Assembly (NCBI GenBank): GCA_031382085.1
Contig: JANMYM010000014.1
Location: forward strand, 41,620 to 105,619
Source: UBA964 sp031382085
Lineage (GTDB): Bacteria > Pseudomonadota > Gammaproteobacteria > Steroidobacterales > Steroidobacteraceae
Reading direction: 5' to 3'
Length of the DNA stretch: 64,000 nucleotides
Part shown: in pieces, positions 16,746-25,751 of the stretch
How the letters are laid out: the number at the start of each line of letters is the position of its first letter
Numbering within the stretch: the stretch's first letter is position 1
Position numbers and translations under genes: made by a program
The notes under the pieces: model-generated
What the model was told of the DNA's origin: nothing
Database searches by the model: none
Seen by the model: the letters and a program-made list of their open reading frames with translations, nothing else

Positions 16746-17945
16746 CTACTCGGTCCGCAACGCATCTACGGGCTGCAGTCCCGCCGCGCGCACCGCGGGC
16801 AGCACGCCGGAGATGAGTCCGATCATTACCGCCATCACTTCCGCCAGCAGCGTGTAGCCTGGTTCAATATGGACCGGCAGCGCCGGCACGAGAGCCGACA
16901 GCAGCAGCGCGATACCGATGCCGACGATCAAACCGCCGAGGCCGCCGATCGCCGAGAGCAGCACCGCCTCACCCAGAAAAAACTTCAGAATGCTGCGCTG
17001 GGTCGCGCCGAGCGCGCGCAGCAGGCCGATTTCGCCGGTGCGCTCGCGCACCGCGATGGTCATGATCGTGAAAATCCCGACACCGCCGACCAGCAGCGAG
17101 ATGCCGCCGAGCGCGCCCACCGCCGCCGTCAGCACGCCGAGAATATTGCCGAGCGTATCGAGCATCTCCTGCTGCGTGATCACGGTGAAATCCTCGCGCC
17201 CGTGCCGCGCCATCAGCACCCGGGTCACCGTATCGGATACCTCGCGCGCCGAGACGCCCGGCGCATACACCACATCCACCTGCAAGAGTCCATTGCGATT
17301 GAACAGTGACAGCGCCCGCGCGGTCGGTATGTAAACGGTATCGTCGAGATCGAAACCGATCATCGATCCCTTGGATTGCATGAAACCGATGATCCGAAAT
17401 CGCTCGCCGCCGATCCGGATCAGGGCGCCGAGCGGATTCATGTCACCGAAAATTTCCTGGCGCATCTTCGAGCCCAGCACCGCCAAGGCACGCGGCGCCG
17501 TGGGATCATCCTCGGGCAGAAAACTGCCGCCCGCGAGTGCGAACGTGTACGCCTCGTCAAACTCCGGGCCCACGCCGAAGACGGTCGTGCGCCGGACCCG
17601 TCCGTTAGCCTCGACATCCGAATTGCCCTGCATCATCGGCACGACATTCAACACGCGCGGAATGCGCTTGAACGCCAAGGCATCGTCGATCGTAAGCGGC
17701 CGCATCGATGCAAACTGGCCGGGGTTGGCGCCGAAGGTCTGCGACTTGCCGGGCTGCACCGAGATGATGTTAGTGCCGAACTGCGTGAATTGGTGCAGCA
17801 CGTATTGCTGCACGCCCGCGCCGATCGAGGTCAGCAGCACCACCGCTGCGACGCCGATGCCGATACCGAGTGCGGTCAGGAACGCGCGGCTGCGCCGTGC
17901 CTTGATAGCGGAATAGGTGAAGGCGATGAAATCCTGTTGCAGCAT
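16746..17945 (-). CDS. MacB-like ABC transporter permease (second of two)
   Basis: A 399-residue inner-membrane permease of the MacB/FtsX type: one N-terminal helix (SRAFLTALGIGIGVAAVVLLTSIGAGVQ), a large periplasmic MacB core domain (about 45-270), and three C-terminal helices in the FtsX domain (GGISLLVGGVGIFTIMTIAVRERTGEIG near 290). ATG at 17945 overlaps the TGA of the preceding permease (ATGA); the longer open frame to 18626 is out-of-family sequence antisense of nothing useful and is discounted. It acts with the ATPase and adaptor upstream as a tripartite-type exporter or mechanotransducer. Substrate unknown. Confidence 0.92.
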   Translation of the reverse strand: MLQQDFIAFTYSAIKARRSRAFLTALGIGIGVAAVVLLTSIGAGVQQYVLHQFTQFGTNIISVQPGKSQTFGANPGQFASMRPLTIDDALAFKRIPRVLNVVPMMQGNSDVEANGRVRRTTVFGVGPEFDEAYTFALAGGSFLPEDDPTAPRALAVLGSKMRQEIFGDMNPLGALIRIGGERFRIIGFMQSKGSMIGFDLDDTVYIPTARALSLFNRNGLLQVDVVYAPGVSAREVSDTVTRVLMARHGREDFTVITQQEMLDTLGNILGVLTAAVGALGGISLLVGGVGIFTIMTIAVRERTGEIGLLRALGATQRSILKFFLGEAVLLSAIGGLGGLIVGIGIALLLSALVPALPVHIEPGYTLLAEVMAVMIGLISGVLPAVRAAGLQPVDALRTE

Positions 17946-19159
17946 CAGATTTTCCGTGCCAGCGCCAGCACCGGGTCGAGACGCGCGGCGCGCAGCGCGG
18001 GCAGAATGCCGAACACCAGGCCGCTCAGCACCGCAATGCCAATCGCCGCCAGCGTCGCCCAGCGCGGCGCCACGGCGTCGATCGGCAGCATCCTGCGCAT
18101 CACCGCGGTGGCCGTCTCGCCGACCGCAAGGCCGATCAATGCTCCGACACTCGCCAACAGGATGGCCTCGGTCAGAAACATGCTGGTAATCTGCCGTGGC
18201 TTCGCGCCCAGCGCCTTCAGCAGGCCGATTTCCGCGGTGCGCTGACTCACGGCCACCAGCATGACATTCATGATCAGGATTCCAGCAACTAACAGACTGA
18301 TGCCGGCAATGCCGGCGAGCGCGGCCGTGAGCGCAGCAAAGATCCCGTTGAACGTGGTCAGCATCGCGTCCTGCGTGACGACGGTGACGTCCTGTTCGTT
18401 CTGGTGGCGCTTGCGCAGCACGTCGATCACCTGCACGCGCGTGGTCTGCATCAAGTCGCGATCGCGCGCCTGAATCAGAATGCGAAACAAACTGGTCTTG
18501 TTGTACATGATAAGTGCGGAAGCCACCGGAATCATCACCACGTCCTGGGCATCGAAGCCGATCGAGCGACCCTCGGCGCCCATGATGCCGATGACGCGGA
18601 AGCGCCGGTCGCCGATCCGCAACCATTGACCGACCGCATCACCGTCCGGATACAGCTCGCGCGCGACCCGGATACCCAGCACGCAAACGGATCCGCCGCG
18701 ATCGGATTGCGCCACCGGCAAAAATACACCGCGCTCGAGTTTCCACTGCCGCACATTGAGCCAGTTCGCCGTCGTGCCCAGTACCGAAGTCTGGCGTTCG
18801 CGCCGCCCCGATGACACGGTACCCTGGCCAATGACCAGCGGCGCAGCGTCCGCCACGGTCGGCAGTCGGCGCACGGCTTCCATATCACCTAACGTCAGGT
18901 CGCGCGGCGTATCGCCCGACATCAGCGCCGGGTTCACGCCGCCGGTCGATGTGCGGCCGGGGATGACGATCACCAGATTGGTGCCAAGCGATGCAAATTC
19001 GCTGGTCACATAGCGCCGTGCGCCCTCGCCCAGTGCTGTCAGCATGATCACGGCGGCCACGCCGATCGCAACCGCAAGCAGCATCATGCTGCTGCGCATG
19101 CGCGCGCGGCGCAGCGATTGACCGGCAAACATCAGTAGATCAAGTGGCCGCATCTTCAA
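17945..19159 (-). CDS. MacB-like ABC transporter permease (first of two)
   Basis: A 404-residue MacB/FtsX-type permease with the same layout as its downstream neighbour: helix 1 (MRSSMMLLAVAIGVAAVIMLTALGEGARRYV), periplasmic core, then three helices including GISLLVAGILIMNVMLVAVSQRTAEIGLLKALG. The start overlaps the ATPase 3' end by 20 bases and its stop overlaps the next start, so all are translated from one message. Two distinct permeases suggest a heterodimeric exporter, in contrast to the MacB homodimer. No outer-membrane TolC homologue is encoded here. Confidence 0.92.
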   Translation of the reverse strand: MKMRPLDLLMFAGQSLRRARMRSSMMLLAVAIGVAAVIMLTALGEGARRYVTSEFASLGTNLVIVIPGRTSTGGVNPALMSGDTPRDLTLGDMEAVRRLPTVADAAPLVIGQGTVSSGRRERQTSVLGTTANWLNVRQWKLERGVFLPVAQSDRGGSVCVLGIRVARELYPDGDAVGQWLRIGDRRFRVIGIMGAEGRSIGFDAQDVVMIPVASALIMYNKTSLFRILIQARDRDLMQTTRVQVIDVLRKRHQNEQDVTVVTQDAMLTTFNGIFAALTAALAGIAGISLLVAGILIMNVMLVAVSQRTAEIGLLKALGAKPRQITSMFLTEAILLASVGALIGLAVGETATAVMRRMLPIDAVAPRWATLAAIGIAVLSGLVFGILPALRAARLDPVLALARKI

Positions 19160-19814
19160 TCACCTTGCCATCGCGCATGACGACGCGGCGGCGCGCGCGT
19201 GCGCCGATGAGCGGATCGTGCGTCACCACGATCAGCGTATAACCGTCGCGATTGAGTTTCTCAAGCAGATCGATGACTTCCCTGCCAGACACCGTATCGA
19301 GATTGCCGGTCGGCTCATCGGCCAGCAGCAGGTTCGGTTTCATCACCAGTGCGCGTGCGATCGCGACGCGTTGCCGCTGCCCGCCGGAGAGCTGATCGGG
19401 GCGATGATGCGCGCGGTCCGTCAGCCCGACGCCGGCGATCAGCGCCGCGGCCCGCGCGACGCGCTCCTTGGCCGGCACACCGGCGAGCAGCATCGGCAAC
19501 TCGATATTTTCCGCGGCTGTCAGCCGTGCGATCAGGTGAAAGGTCTGAAAGACAAAACCAACCTGCGCGCTGCGCACCTGCGCCTGTTGGTTGTCATCCA
19601 GATGCGTTGTGTCGATGCCGCCAAGCTTGTAGATGCCGGAATTTGGCTTGTCAAGCAGACCGAGCACATTCAGCAGCGTGGATTTGCCGGAGCCCGAGGG
19701 ACCCATGACCGCGACATACTCACCATCGCGGATCGTCAACGTCACATTGTCGAGCGCATGCACGGACTGATCGCCGACCTGGAACGTGCGCTCAATGGCT
19801 TCGAGTTCGATCAT
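19140..19814 (-). CDS. ABC transporter ATP-binding protein (MacB/LolD type)
   Basis: A 224-residue ATPase energising the two permeases. Walker A GPSGSGKST, Q-loop (VFQTFHLI), signature LSGGQRQRVAIARAL, Walker B LLLADEPTGNLD and H-loop VVTHD are all intact. The start is set at ATG 19814 (MIELEAIERTF), 7 bases after the adaptor stop; 39 further upstream in-frame residues lie inside the adaptor frame and are not family-like. Cytoplasmic, membrane-associated. Confidence 0.95.
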   Translation of the reverse strand: MIELEAIERTFQVGDQSVHALDNVTLTIRDGEYVAVMGPSGSGKSTLLNVLGLLDKPNSGIYKLGGIDTTHLDDNQQAQVRSAQVGFVFQTFHLIARLTAAENIELPMLLAGVPAKERVARAAALIAGVGLTDRAHHRPDQLSGGQRQRVAIARALVMKPNLLLADEPTGNLDTVSGREVIDLLEKLNRDGYTLIVVTHDPLIGARARRRVVMRDGKVIEDAAT

Positions 19815-19821
19815 GCGCGCT

Positions 19822-20967
19822 CTATTTTCGGGCCGCGCCGGTCCCGGTTTCGATCCTGACCTTGGCTCCCGCGACCACCCCTTCGCGGTCAATCGAAGTG
19901 ATGACTTTGTCGTTCGCGGCCAGGCCCACAAGCACCTCGGTGTATTCCCAATTGCCGATGCCGGTCTTGATATCGCGCGTCGCGACCACGCCCTCCGCGT
20001 CGACGATCAGCACGCGCTTGCCTTCGATGATCGCAGCGGTCGGGACTCGCAGCACGTCGTCATGTCTGGCGATGACGATCTCGACATCCGCGCTGTAACC
20101 GGGCAACAGGTTCTCCCGTCCGCTCTGGCTGTCGATCTCGGCCTCGATCTCCACCGTGCGCGACTGCTTTTCCGCTTCGAGCACGTAAGGCGCGACCCGC
20201 CGCACATGACCCTCGTATTGCCGATTCTGGAACGCGTCGAGCGTAATACGCGCCGGCATCCCGGTCTTGACCGACGGTGCGTCGACTTCGTCGATCGGCG
20301 CGGAAACGTACAGGCAGCTGTTGTCGATCAGGTCGATCGTGGGCGGCGTCGGGATACCCACGGGCGACGGCGTCACGAATTCGCCGAGCTCGCCATTGAT
20401 TTCCGCGACCGTGCCTGCGAACGGCGCGCGGATGCGGGTGCGCTCCAGCATGGCGTTAGCCGCATCGACGCGCGAATTCGCGACGCGAATACTCTGCCGG
20501 GTCGCGTTGCATCCGGCGGCGCTCGAATCAGCCTGGCCGACGGCGCGTTCGGCGACATCGTCCGCAACCAGTTTCTGCGCGCGCATCCGTACCCACCGAT
20601 CGGCGTCGCGGCGCGCCACCGCGGCGGTGGTGCAGGCCTCCTCCGCCCGCGCTCGCACCGCGGTCGCGTCGTTCACGGCCACCTGGTACTGCGCCATCAG
20701 GTCGTTGTTCCACAATTCGACCAGCACCTGCTGGGCCCTGACCCGGTCGCCCTTGTGCACGTGCAATTTGGCGATCTGCCCGCCGGTGGCCGGCGCGAGC
20801 TTCGCCCTGCGGCAGGCGTTGATAGTGCCGGCGCGCGTGTTAGCAACGCTCAGGCGCACCTGGCCGCGATCGACAGTCGCCGCGGCGACGCTGATTGCCG
20901 ATCGGGAACAGCCTGACAGCGAACCGCCGACCAGCAGGGCCACCACAAGGAACAAAACCGGTCTCAT
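19822..20967 (-). CDS. HlyD/MacA-type periplasmic adaptor lipoprotein
   Basis: A 381-residue membrane fusion protein starting at ATG 20967, chosen because it yields a lipoprotein signal with lipobox LSGC (MRPVLFLVVALLVGGSLSGC). It has a biotinyl-lipoyl-like half (IAKLHVHKGDRVRAQQVLVEL), a predicted alpha-hairpin (about 85-165), the second lipoyl half (IRAPFAGTVAEINGELGEFV), then beta-barrel and membrane-proximal domains (VVATRDIKTGIGNWEYTEVLVGL). It should bridge the inner-membrane ABC complex to an outer-membrane channel. First gene of the four-gene export operon; divergent from the NmrA-like gene. Confidence 0.92.
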   Translation of the reverse strand: MRPVLFLVVALLVGGSLSGCSRSAISVAAATVDRGQVRLSVANTRAGTINACRRAKLAPATGGQIAKLHVHKGDRVRAQQVLVELWNNDLMAQYQVAVNDATAVRARAEEACTTAAVARRDADRWVRMRAQKLVADDVAERAVGQADSSAAGCNATRQSIRVANSRVDAANAMLERTRIRAPFAGTVAEINGELGEFVTPSPVGIPTPPTIDLIDNSCLYVSAPIDEVDAPSVKTGMPARITLDAFQNRQYEGHVRRVAPYVLEAEKQSRTVEIEAEIDSQSGRENLLPGYSADVEIVIARHDDVLRVPTAAIIEGKRVLIVDAEGVVATRDIKTGIGNWEYTEVLVGLAANDKVITSIDREGVVAGAKVRIETGTGAARK

Positions 20968-21084
20968 AGTTACATCTGCCCTGTCACCCGAGGCCGCCAT
21001 TGTAGTCTTTAGCTGCATGGACGTTGCTATACGCGCCGCAGTGCGATAATGCGGGCCCGTCCGTAACGTCATGGCAACGTCCCC

Positions 21085-22266
21085 ATGGATCGAAACACCG
21101 CTGTCCGTCTCGCGCAGCAAGCCATCAAGGCGCGCAACAGACACCTGGTCGAGCAACTGCTGGCCGCCCAGTCAGCACGCGCAACAAGCCCGCCTGCCGC
21201 TAACAGGACGCAGGACCTACCGCTGATCGCGGTGACCTGCGCCACCGGTTGGGAGTGTTACGCGATCGTCGAGGAACTGACCAAGGCCCGCACTTTCCGC
21301 GTGCGGGCCTTGTACCGCACCGCCGGGACCCAAGCGGCCGCGCGGCTCGAAGCGCTACTGAAAGAGACCGAAGCGGTCAGTCCCGGACTCCTGACGCTGC
21401 AAGCCGGCATCGACATGAATTCCTCGCCGCTGCTGACCCAGGCGTTTGCCGGTTGCAGCGGCGTCGTGCTGTACAACACCGCTAACACCAGCCGAGCCGG
21501 CAAGATCACCAATCATGGCAACGATCCTGAGGGCGGCCGCCCGGTCGTGATGCAACAGGTGATGGCAGCGCTGGCCGCACTCAAGGCCAACCGCTCGGTG
21601 CAGCAGGTCATCACGCTGATTTTCCCGACCGACAAGGTCACCGGCATTGTCGATGCGGCGCCCGAAATTCCGTGGTGGATCGATCAGAAACTGCGACTGT
21701 CGGCTTTTTTGCGCGGCCAGGGCATCAACGTCACCTGCATCCACCGGCCCGCCTACTACTACGCGATGCATCGGGTCGACTACACCGCGCAGCAACATTT
21801 TCGCGGCGACAGCAGCCTGTCACGCACCATGATCCGCGAGAACAACATCCCAGGCATCACCCCGCCCGATTTTCCCGTCAACTGGGTGGATGTGCGCGAC
21901 ATCGGCAAATGGGTCGGCACCTGCTTTGCATACCCGGAAGTATTCCTGAATCAGGACCTGTCGATCGCCTCCGCGGCGCTGACCGGGCATCAGCTGGTCG
22001 AGATCGCCAACCGAGCTAACAAACACGGCACCCGGTTCCGCTACCGCCAGTTTCCGCTGTGGCTGATGAATATACTGGCGACGTTCTCCGAAGAAGTCGT
22101 GTACCCCCTGCGTTACGCGCAGTGGTACAACGACCGCGCGAACGGCTACGACTTTGCATCTAACGAAGACCTCGCGGATCTCGAACGAGTGCATCCGCCC
22201 TGGAGCTTTGAGCGCGAGCTCGAGTTCTGGGGCATCAATGACCTCAAGCCCGGGCGCGCATTCTAA
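21085..22266 (+). CDS. NmrA-like / atypical short-chain NAD(P)-binding protein
   Basis: A 393-residue cytoplasmic protein. After about 45 variable residues a Rossmann beta-alpha-beta begins with IAVTCATGWECYAIVEEL, which replaces part of the usual TGxxGxxG glycine motif. NmrA-type features follow: ALYRTAG, GCSGVVLYNTA, DKLRLSAFLRGQGINVTCIHRPAYYYA-like spacing and PVNWVDVRDIGKWV. NmrA relatives either bind NAD(P) as redox sensors or act as reductases; loss of the second glycine makes catalysis uncertain. It overlaps tail-to-tail with the DUF5916 gene by four bases and stands alone in its orientation. Confidence 0.7.
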   Translation: MDRNTAVRLAQQAIKARNRHLVEQLLAAQSARATSPPAANRTQDLPLIAVTCATGWECYAIVEELTKARTFRVRALYRTAGTQAAARLEALLKETEAVSPGLLTLQAGIDMNSSPLLTQAFAGCSGVVLYNTANTSRAGKITNHGNDPEGGRPVVMQQVMAALAALKANRSVQQVITLIFPTDKVTGIVDAAPEIPWWIDQKLRLSAFLRGQGINVTCIHRPAYYYAMHRVDYTAQQHFRGDSSLSRTMIRENNIPGITPPDFPVNWVDVRDIGKWVGTCFAYPEVFLNQDLSIASAALTGHQLVEIANRANKHGTRFRYRQFPLWLMNILATFSEEVVYPLRYAQWYNDRANGYDFASNEDLADLERVHPPWSFERELEFWGINDLKPGRAF

Positions 22267-24521
22267 AGCTGAAATCGATAATTGAACTTCACCAGGAACT
22301 GCTCACTGTCTCGCAGTGAGAACGTCGAGGAAATCAGATTGCCCAAAGACTCATCGCTGTTATTGGCGAAGTCAGCACCGCCACGGCTGTACACCACGTA
22401 CAGGTACGACAGCGGCCGAAGTTCATAACGATAGCGCATCTGGAATCCCAGCCTGCGCACGGAAAAATCATCGAGTGGCTCGTTCGACGCCGCCACCGAA
22501 CCACCTGGCTGAATGCGCCATGCCTGCTTGGCCCGGGCATCGAGCGCAATGGATTCCAGTTTTACGCGCAATTCGTGCCGCGTGCCTCCGGACCATTGAG
22601 CCCCGGCGTTGATGCCGATCTGCCGGCTGCGAAAGGTTCCTAACAAAGTGCCAGCGCGCCACAACAACCAGTCGGGCTGCACGAACAGCCGCAGGCCCAC
22701 ATTGAACCTGAGCGCGTCGCTGACATGATAGGTCGGCTGCACGAATGCGTTGAAGGCGGTGCTGGGCAAGCCCTCGAGTCCCGTCTGGCCGGCGCTCAGG
22801 CTGGCGTTGAAACTCCAGTGATTCCGGCGCGGCCAGTTGCGGCTGAATTCCAGGTTCAGCCTGTCCGGCAAGGACACTTTGCCGTTGCCGCGAGAAATCA
22901 GGTCATCATTGACCGATGTTAGCCCTGTCAGCGCAAAGAACTCATTGCCGCCACCCGTGGTATCTGACGTACGGTTGATTTGCAGCGCGGTGAATATGCT
23001 GTCGCCATGCTCGTTGCGCCGCGTCGATGCGACGTAACCCCAGTCCTGCGAGCGATACCATGAGTTCCTGGCAAAGTCGGTCACGCGGCGCCGCATTTCA
23101 TAGCGCAGATAATTGAAATTATTGCGATCGAGATAGCCGAAATCATTCAGCTGCAGCCCATCGCCGAGATGCAGCAAGTACAGGTTTTGCCGCCAGCGGG
23201 TGCTGAGCTCGTTGTTGATGCGAATCTGCAGGCCGGCATCGCGCTCGGTGGCGCCGCGCTGTTTCACGGACGAGCCCACCACCTGCGTCACGATGTTCCA
23301 GCGCTGATTCGGTTTCCAGTGATGATCCAGGCCGGCGACCGTCGCCACGCGATCCAGAAAATCGGAGCGCACCTGCGTCGCCAGGACGCCCAGGTCCTGA
23401 GTGCCGAAATCCTGGGTCGCGCGAAACGCGAGAAAGTCCCGTCCGGCGGTGCCGCGTTCCGAGCTTGCTAACAAACCATAGTCCGTCCGCCCAATACTGC
23501 CGTTGAGCTTGAGCGCGGCCAGCACGTCCGCGGCGCCGCTGCCATCGTCTGCCGCGCCGCCCACGCGCCGCGTGTAAATCAGATTGCCCGCACCAGTACC
23601 GAAAGGCGCGTCAAACAGGCCCTGGTTCTCGGTGAAAAACGGCCGCTTGTCGCTGAAAAACGTCTCAACGGCATCGAAATTGACCACCAATTCGTCACTT
23701 TCGATCTGGCCAAAATCGGGATTGATGGTCGCAGTCAGTTGAAATCGCCCGCTCGGTTTCCAGAAAACGTCGGCGCCGACATCCGTGGAGGTGCCACCCT
23801 GCAACAGATCGGCTGTACTGACGGCGTAGGGAGTAAACGCCAGCAAGGATTGTGAATAGGCTGGAATTTCGATCCTGGCGAGCTCCGAGAGATATCGCGG
23901 CTCAAAATAGCTAACAGCGGGCCAGGCCACGCGCTCACCGGTCGAGGCAATCACGCGATCGAAATAGATACCGACCTCGCGCTTGCCGGCCTTGCCCGGT
24001 TTCATCGGCGCGATATGCCAGGGGATCAGCATCTCGGCCGTCCAGCCGGCAGCTTGTTCGGCGATCGCGTGTTGCCAGTCGCCGTCCCAGTCCTGGCGGA
24101 ATACGTTTTCGTTGACGACCACTGCGTCCAGAACGCCATTGCCCAGGGTTAGCGTGAAGTTGTAGCCCGTGCCGCCGTCGCCGTCGTAGTCAATCACGAA
24201 ATTCACGCGATCGACCGTCGCAAATTGGTCCCGTTCGCTGCGCTGCCGGGACCGCGCAACGTCGGCGGACAGGGTGCTGCGAAACGCCACCGCCAGACCC
24301 TTGGGCGTCGCCAGAATCCAGGCTTCGGTGGCTTGACGGCTAACAGCCCGGGTCAAGGGCTGCACGATCTTGAAATCGGTGATGTGCTGCGCTCCGACCC
24401 ACTCCGGCTCGTCGGGCACGCCATCGATGCGCAGTTCGGCATGCGCGGCGCCCACGGCGAACAGGCCGATGATCAGGTATTGCAGGACTCGCTGCGCCAT
24501 CCTTGTTGTTGCTATGGGCAC
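22263..24521 (-). CDS. DUF5916 outer-membrane protein with CBM9-like N-terminal domain
   Basis: A 752-residue protein; ATG at 24500 (residue 8, MAQRVLQYLIIGLFAVGAAHA) is an equally good start and gives the cleaner signal peptide. Residues about 28-215 resemble a carbohydrate-binding-module-9 fold (LRIDGVPDEPEW at its start). The rest matches DUF5916: FTPYAVSTADL, GADVFWKPSGRFQLTATINPDFGQIESDELVVNFDAVETFFSDKRPFFTENQGLF-type signature and repeated amphipathic strands ending in KFNYRFQL, consistent with an outer-membrane barrel. Family members often lie near peptidases or glycan uptake genes; function is not established. Convergent with the NmrA-like gene. Confidence 0.86.
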   Translation of the reverse strand: MPIATTRMAQRVLQYLIIGLFAVGAAHAELRIDGVPDEPEWVGAQHITDFKIVQPLTRAVSRQATEAWILATPKGLAVAFRSTLSADVARSRQRSERDQFATVDRVNFVIDYDGDGGTGYNFTLTLGNGVLDAVVVNENVFRQDWDGDWQHAIAEQAAGWTAEMLIPWHIAPMKPGKAGKREVGIYFDRVIASTGERVAWPAVSYFEPRYLSELARIEIPAYSQSLLAFTPYAVSTADLLQGGTSTDVGADVFWKPSGRFQLTATINPDFGQIESDELVVNFDAVETFFSDKRPFFTENQGLFDAPFGTGAGNLIYTRRVGGAADDGSGAADVLAALKLNGSIGRTDYGLLASSERGTAGRDFLAFRATQDFGTQDLGVLATQVRSDFLDRVATVAGLDHHWKPNQRWNIVTQVVGSSVKQRGATERDAGLQIRINNELSTRWRQNLYLLHLGDGLQLNDFGYLDRNNFNYLRYEMRRRVTDFARNSWYRSQDWGYVASTRRNEHGDSIFTALQINRTSDTTGGGNEFFALTGLTSVNDDLISRGNGKVSLPDRLNLEFSRNWPRRNHWSFNASLSAGQTGLEGLPSTAFNAFVQPTYHVSDALRFNVGLRLFVQPDWLLWRAGTLLGTFRSRQIGINAGAQWSGGTRHELRVKLESIALDARAKQAWRIQPGGSVAASNEPLDDFSVRRLGFQMRYRYELRPLSYLYVVYSRGGADFANNSDESLGNLISSTFSLRDSEQFLVKFNYRFQL

Positions 24522-24580
24522 CCGCTATTGTCGCCGACGGGCACACAAAAGTCCCAGCCGCCGATCCGGGAGCCGCACGA

Positions 24581-25564
24581 ATGAAAGCAGCGTATTACGA
24601 GTCCGTGGGTCCGGCGACGGAGGTCGTCCGGGTCGGTGAACGCCCGACGCCGCAACCGGCGCCGGGCGAGGTGCGCATCCGCGTGCACGCTTCGGGCGTC
24701 AATCCCTCGGACGTCAAGTCGCGCGCCGGAGTGCGCGGCCCGCTGGCCTTCCCCTGTGTGATCCCGCACTCGGACGGCGCCGGCGTCATCGATGCGGTCG
24801 GCAGCGGTGTCAATGCGTCAAGAATCGGCGAGCGCGTCTGGACCTGGAACGCCGCCTGGCGACGACCGTTCGGAACCTGCGCCGAATTTGTCTGCCTGCC
24901 GAGCGCACAGGCGGTGTTTCTGGGAGCTAACACCGATTTCGATGGCGGCGCCTGTCTCGGCATTCCGGCGATGACCGCCTGTCACGCTGCGTTAGGCGAC
25001 GGGCCGCTCAATGGCAAGACGGTCCTGGTGACCGGCGGCGCTGGCGCAGTCGGCCATTACGCCATCCAGTTCGCCAAATGGTCCGGCGCAAAGGTGCTGA
25101 CCACAGTCAGTGGCGACGCGAAATCCCTACAGGCGAAGGCCGCCGGCGCGGACCACGTGATCAACTATCGCGACCAGGATGTGGTCGCGGTGGTGAAGGA
25201 GCTAACATCCGGCGGCGGTGTGGACCGGATCGTCGAAGTAGAGTTCGGTGGCAATCTCGCGGTGTCCAACCAGATTCTGAAACCCGGCGGCGTCATCGCG
25301 GCCTATGGCTCGATGGCCGCTCAAACGCCGACGCTGCCGTTCTATCCGATGATGTTCAATCACACCACGGTGCACATGCTGCTGGTGTACGCACTGACCG
25401 CGGCGCAGCGCAAACGCGGCTGCGACCTGATCAACAGCGCACTCGCCGCCAGTGCGCTGCGGCACCAGATCGGCGCCCGCTTCCCGTTAGCGGATACGGG
25501 CAAGGCTCACCTGGCCGTTGAATCGGGCGTCGTGATCGGAAATGTCATCGTCCGCATCGACTAG
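24581..25564 (+). CDS. NADPH:quinone oxidoreductase (zinc-free MDR family)
   Basis: A 327-residue medium-chain dehydrogenase/reductase. The N-terminal GroES-like domain (MKAAYYESVGPATEVVRVGE, VHASGVNPSDVKSRAG) lacks the zinc ligands of alcohol dehydrogenases, and the Rossmann domain carries VLVTGGAGAVGHYAIQFAK. The family reduces quinones or alpha,beta-unsaturated carbonyls with NADPH. ATG at 24581 fits the family start, with GGGAG 10 bases upstream; in-frame codons to 24503 run through the divergent gene's leader. Its TAG stop (25562-25564) is formed by the first bases of repeat element A1. Confidence 0.92.
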   Translation: MKAAYYESVGPATEVVRVGERPTPQPAPGEVRIRVHASGVNPSDVKSRAGVRGPLAFPCVIPHSDGAGVIDAVGSGVNASRIGERVWTWNAAWRRPFGTCAEFVCLPSAQAVFLGANTDFDGGACLGIPAMTACHAALGDGPLNGKTVLVTGGAGAVGHYAIQFAKWSGAKVLTTVSGDAKSLQAKAAGADHVINYRDQDVVAVVKELTSGGGVDRIVEVEFGGNLAVSNQILKPGGVIAAYGSMAAQTPTLPFYPMMFNHTTVHMLLVYALTAAQRKRGCDLINSALAASALRHQIGARFPLADTGKAHLAVESGVVIGNVIVRID

Positions 25565-25688
25565 CAGGCTGTTGAAAAAGTAGTTTTCAACAGCCTGCGT
25601 TGCGGTACAGGGATGTACCGCCAAAATCGACGCTTTTCGCGCGCCGCCGTTGAGAAAGGTCAGGATGATCTTTTTCAACAACCTGCTA
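25562..25688. mobile_element. Element A1: 127-bp MITE-like element with 18-bp terminal inverted repeats
   Basis: The left end TAGCAGGCTGTTGAAAAA (25562-25579) and right end TTTTTCAACAACCTGCTA (25671-25688) are inverted repeats matching at 17 of 18 positions. No coding sequence fits inside, so this is a candidate non-autonomous transposable element. A second inverted repeat sits in the middle: GCGGTAC (25602-25608) with GTACCGC (25615-25621). The left end supplies the stop codon of the quinone oxidoreductase. A 48-bp right-end fragment with about 90% identity lies at 28889-28936. No target-site duplication is obvious. Confidence 0.7.
25564..25598 (+). terminator. Perfect 15-bp stem-loop directly after the oxidoreductase stop
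   Basis: GCAGGCTGTTGAAAA (25564-25578) pairs perfectly with TTTTCAACAGCCTGC (25584-25598) around a 5-base loop. It begins at the stop codon and lies inside element A1. There is no classical T-run after the stem, so it could stop transcription or shield the 3' end of the message. Confidence 0.45.
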
Positions 25689-25751
25689 GGACCCGACCGG
25701 TGCGCCACGATCATGGGCGCGCGCTGCGCAAGTGCGGTATCGTTGAGACTC

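Noticed and set aside
17960..18626. In-frame extension upstream of the second ABC permease
   Set aside because: The sequence read in that frame is unlike any permease and overlaps the first permease gene; the ATGA overlap at 17945 is the natural start.
19786..20916. 376-residue plus-strand frame
   Set aside because: Antisense to the HlyD-type adaptor; His/Arg-rich antisense composition, no motif.
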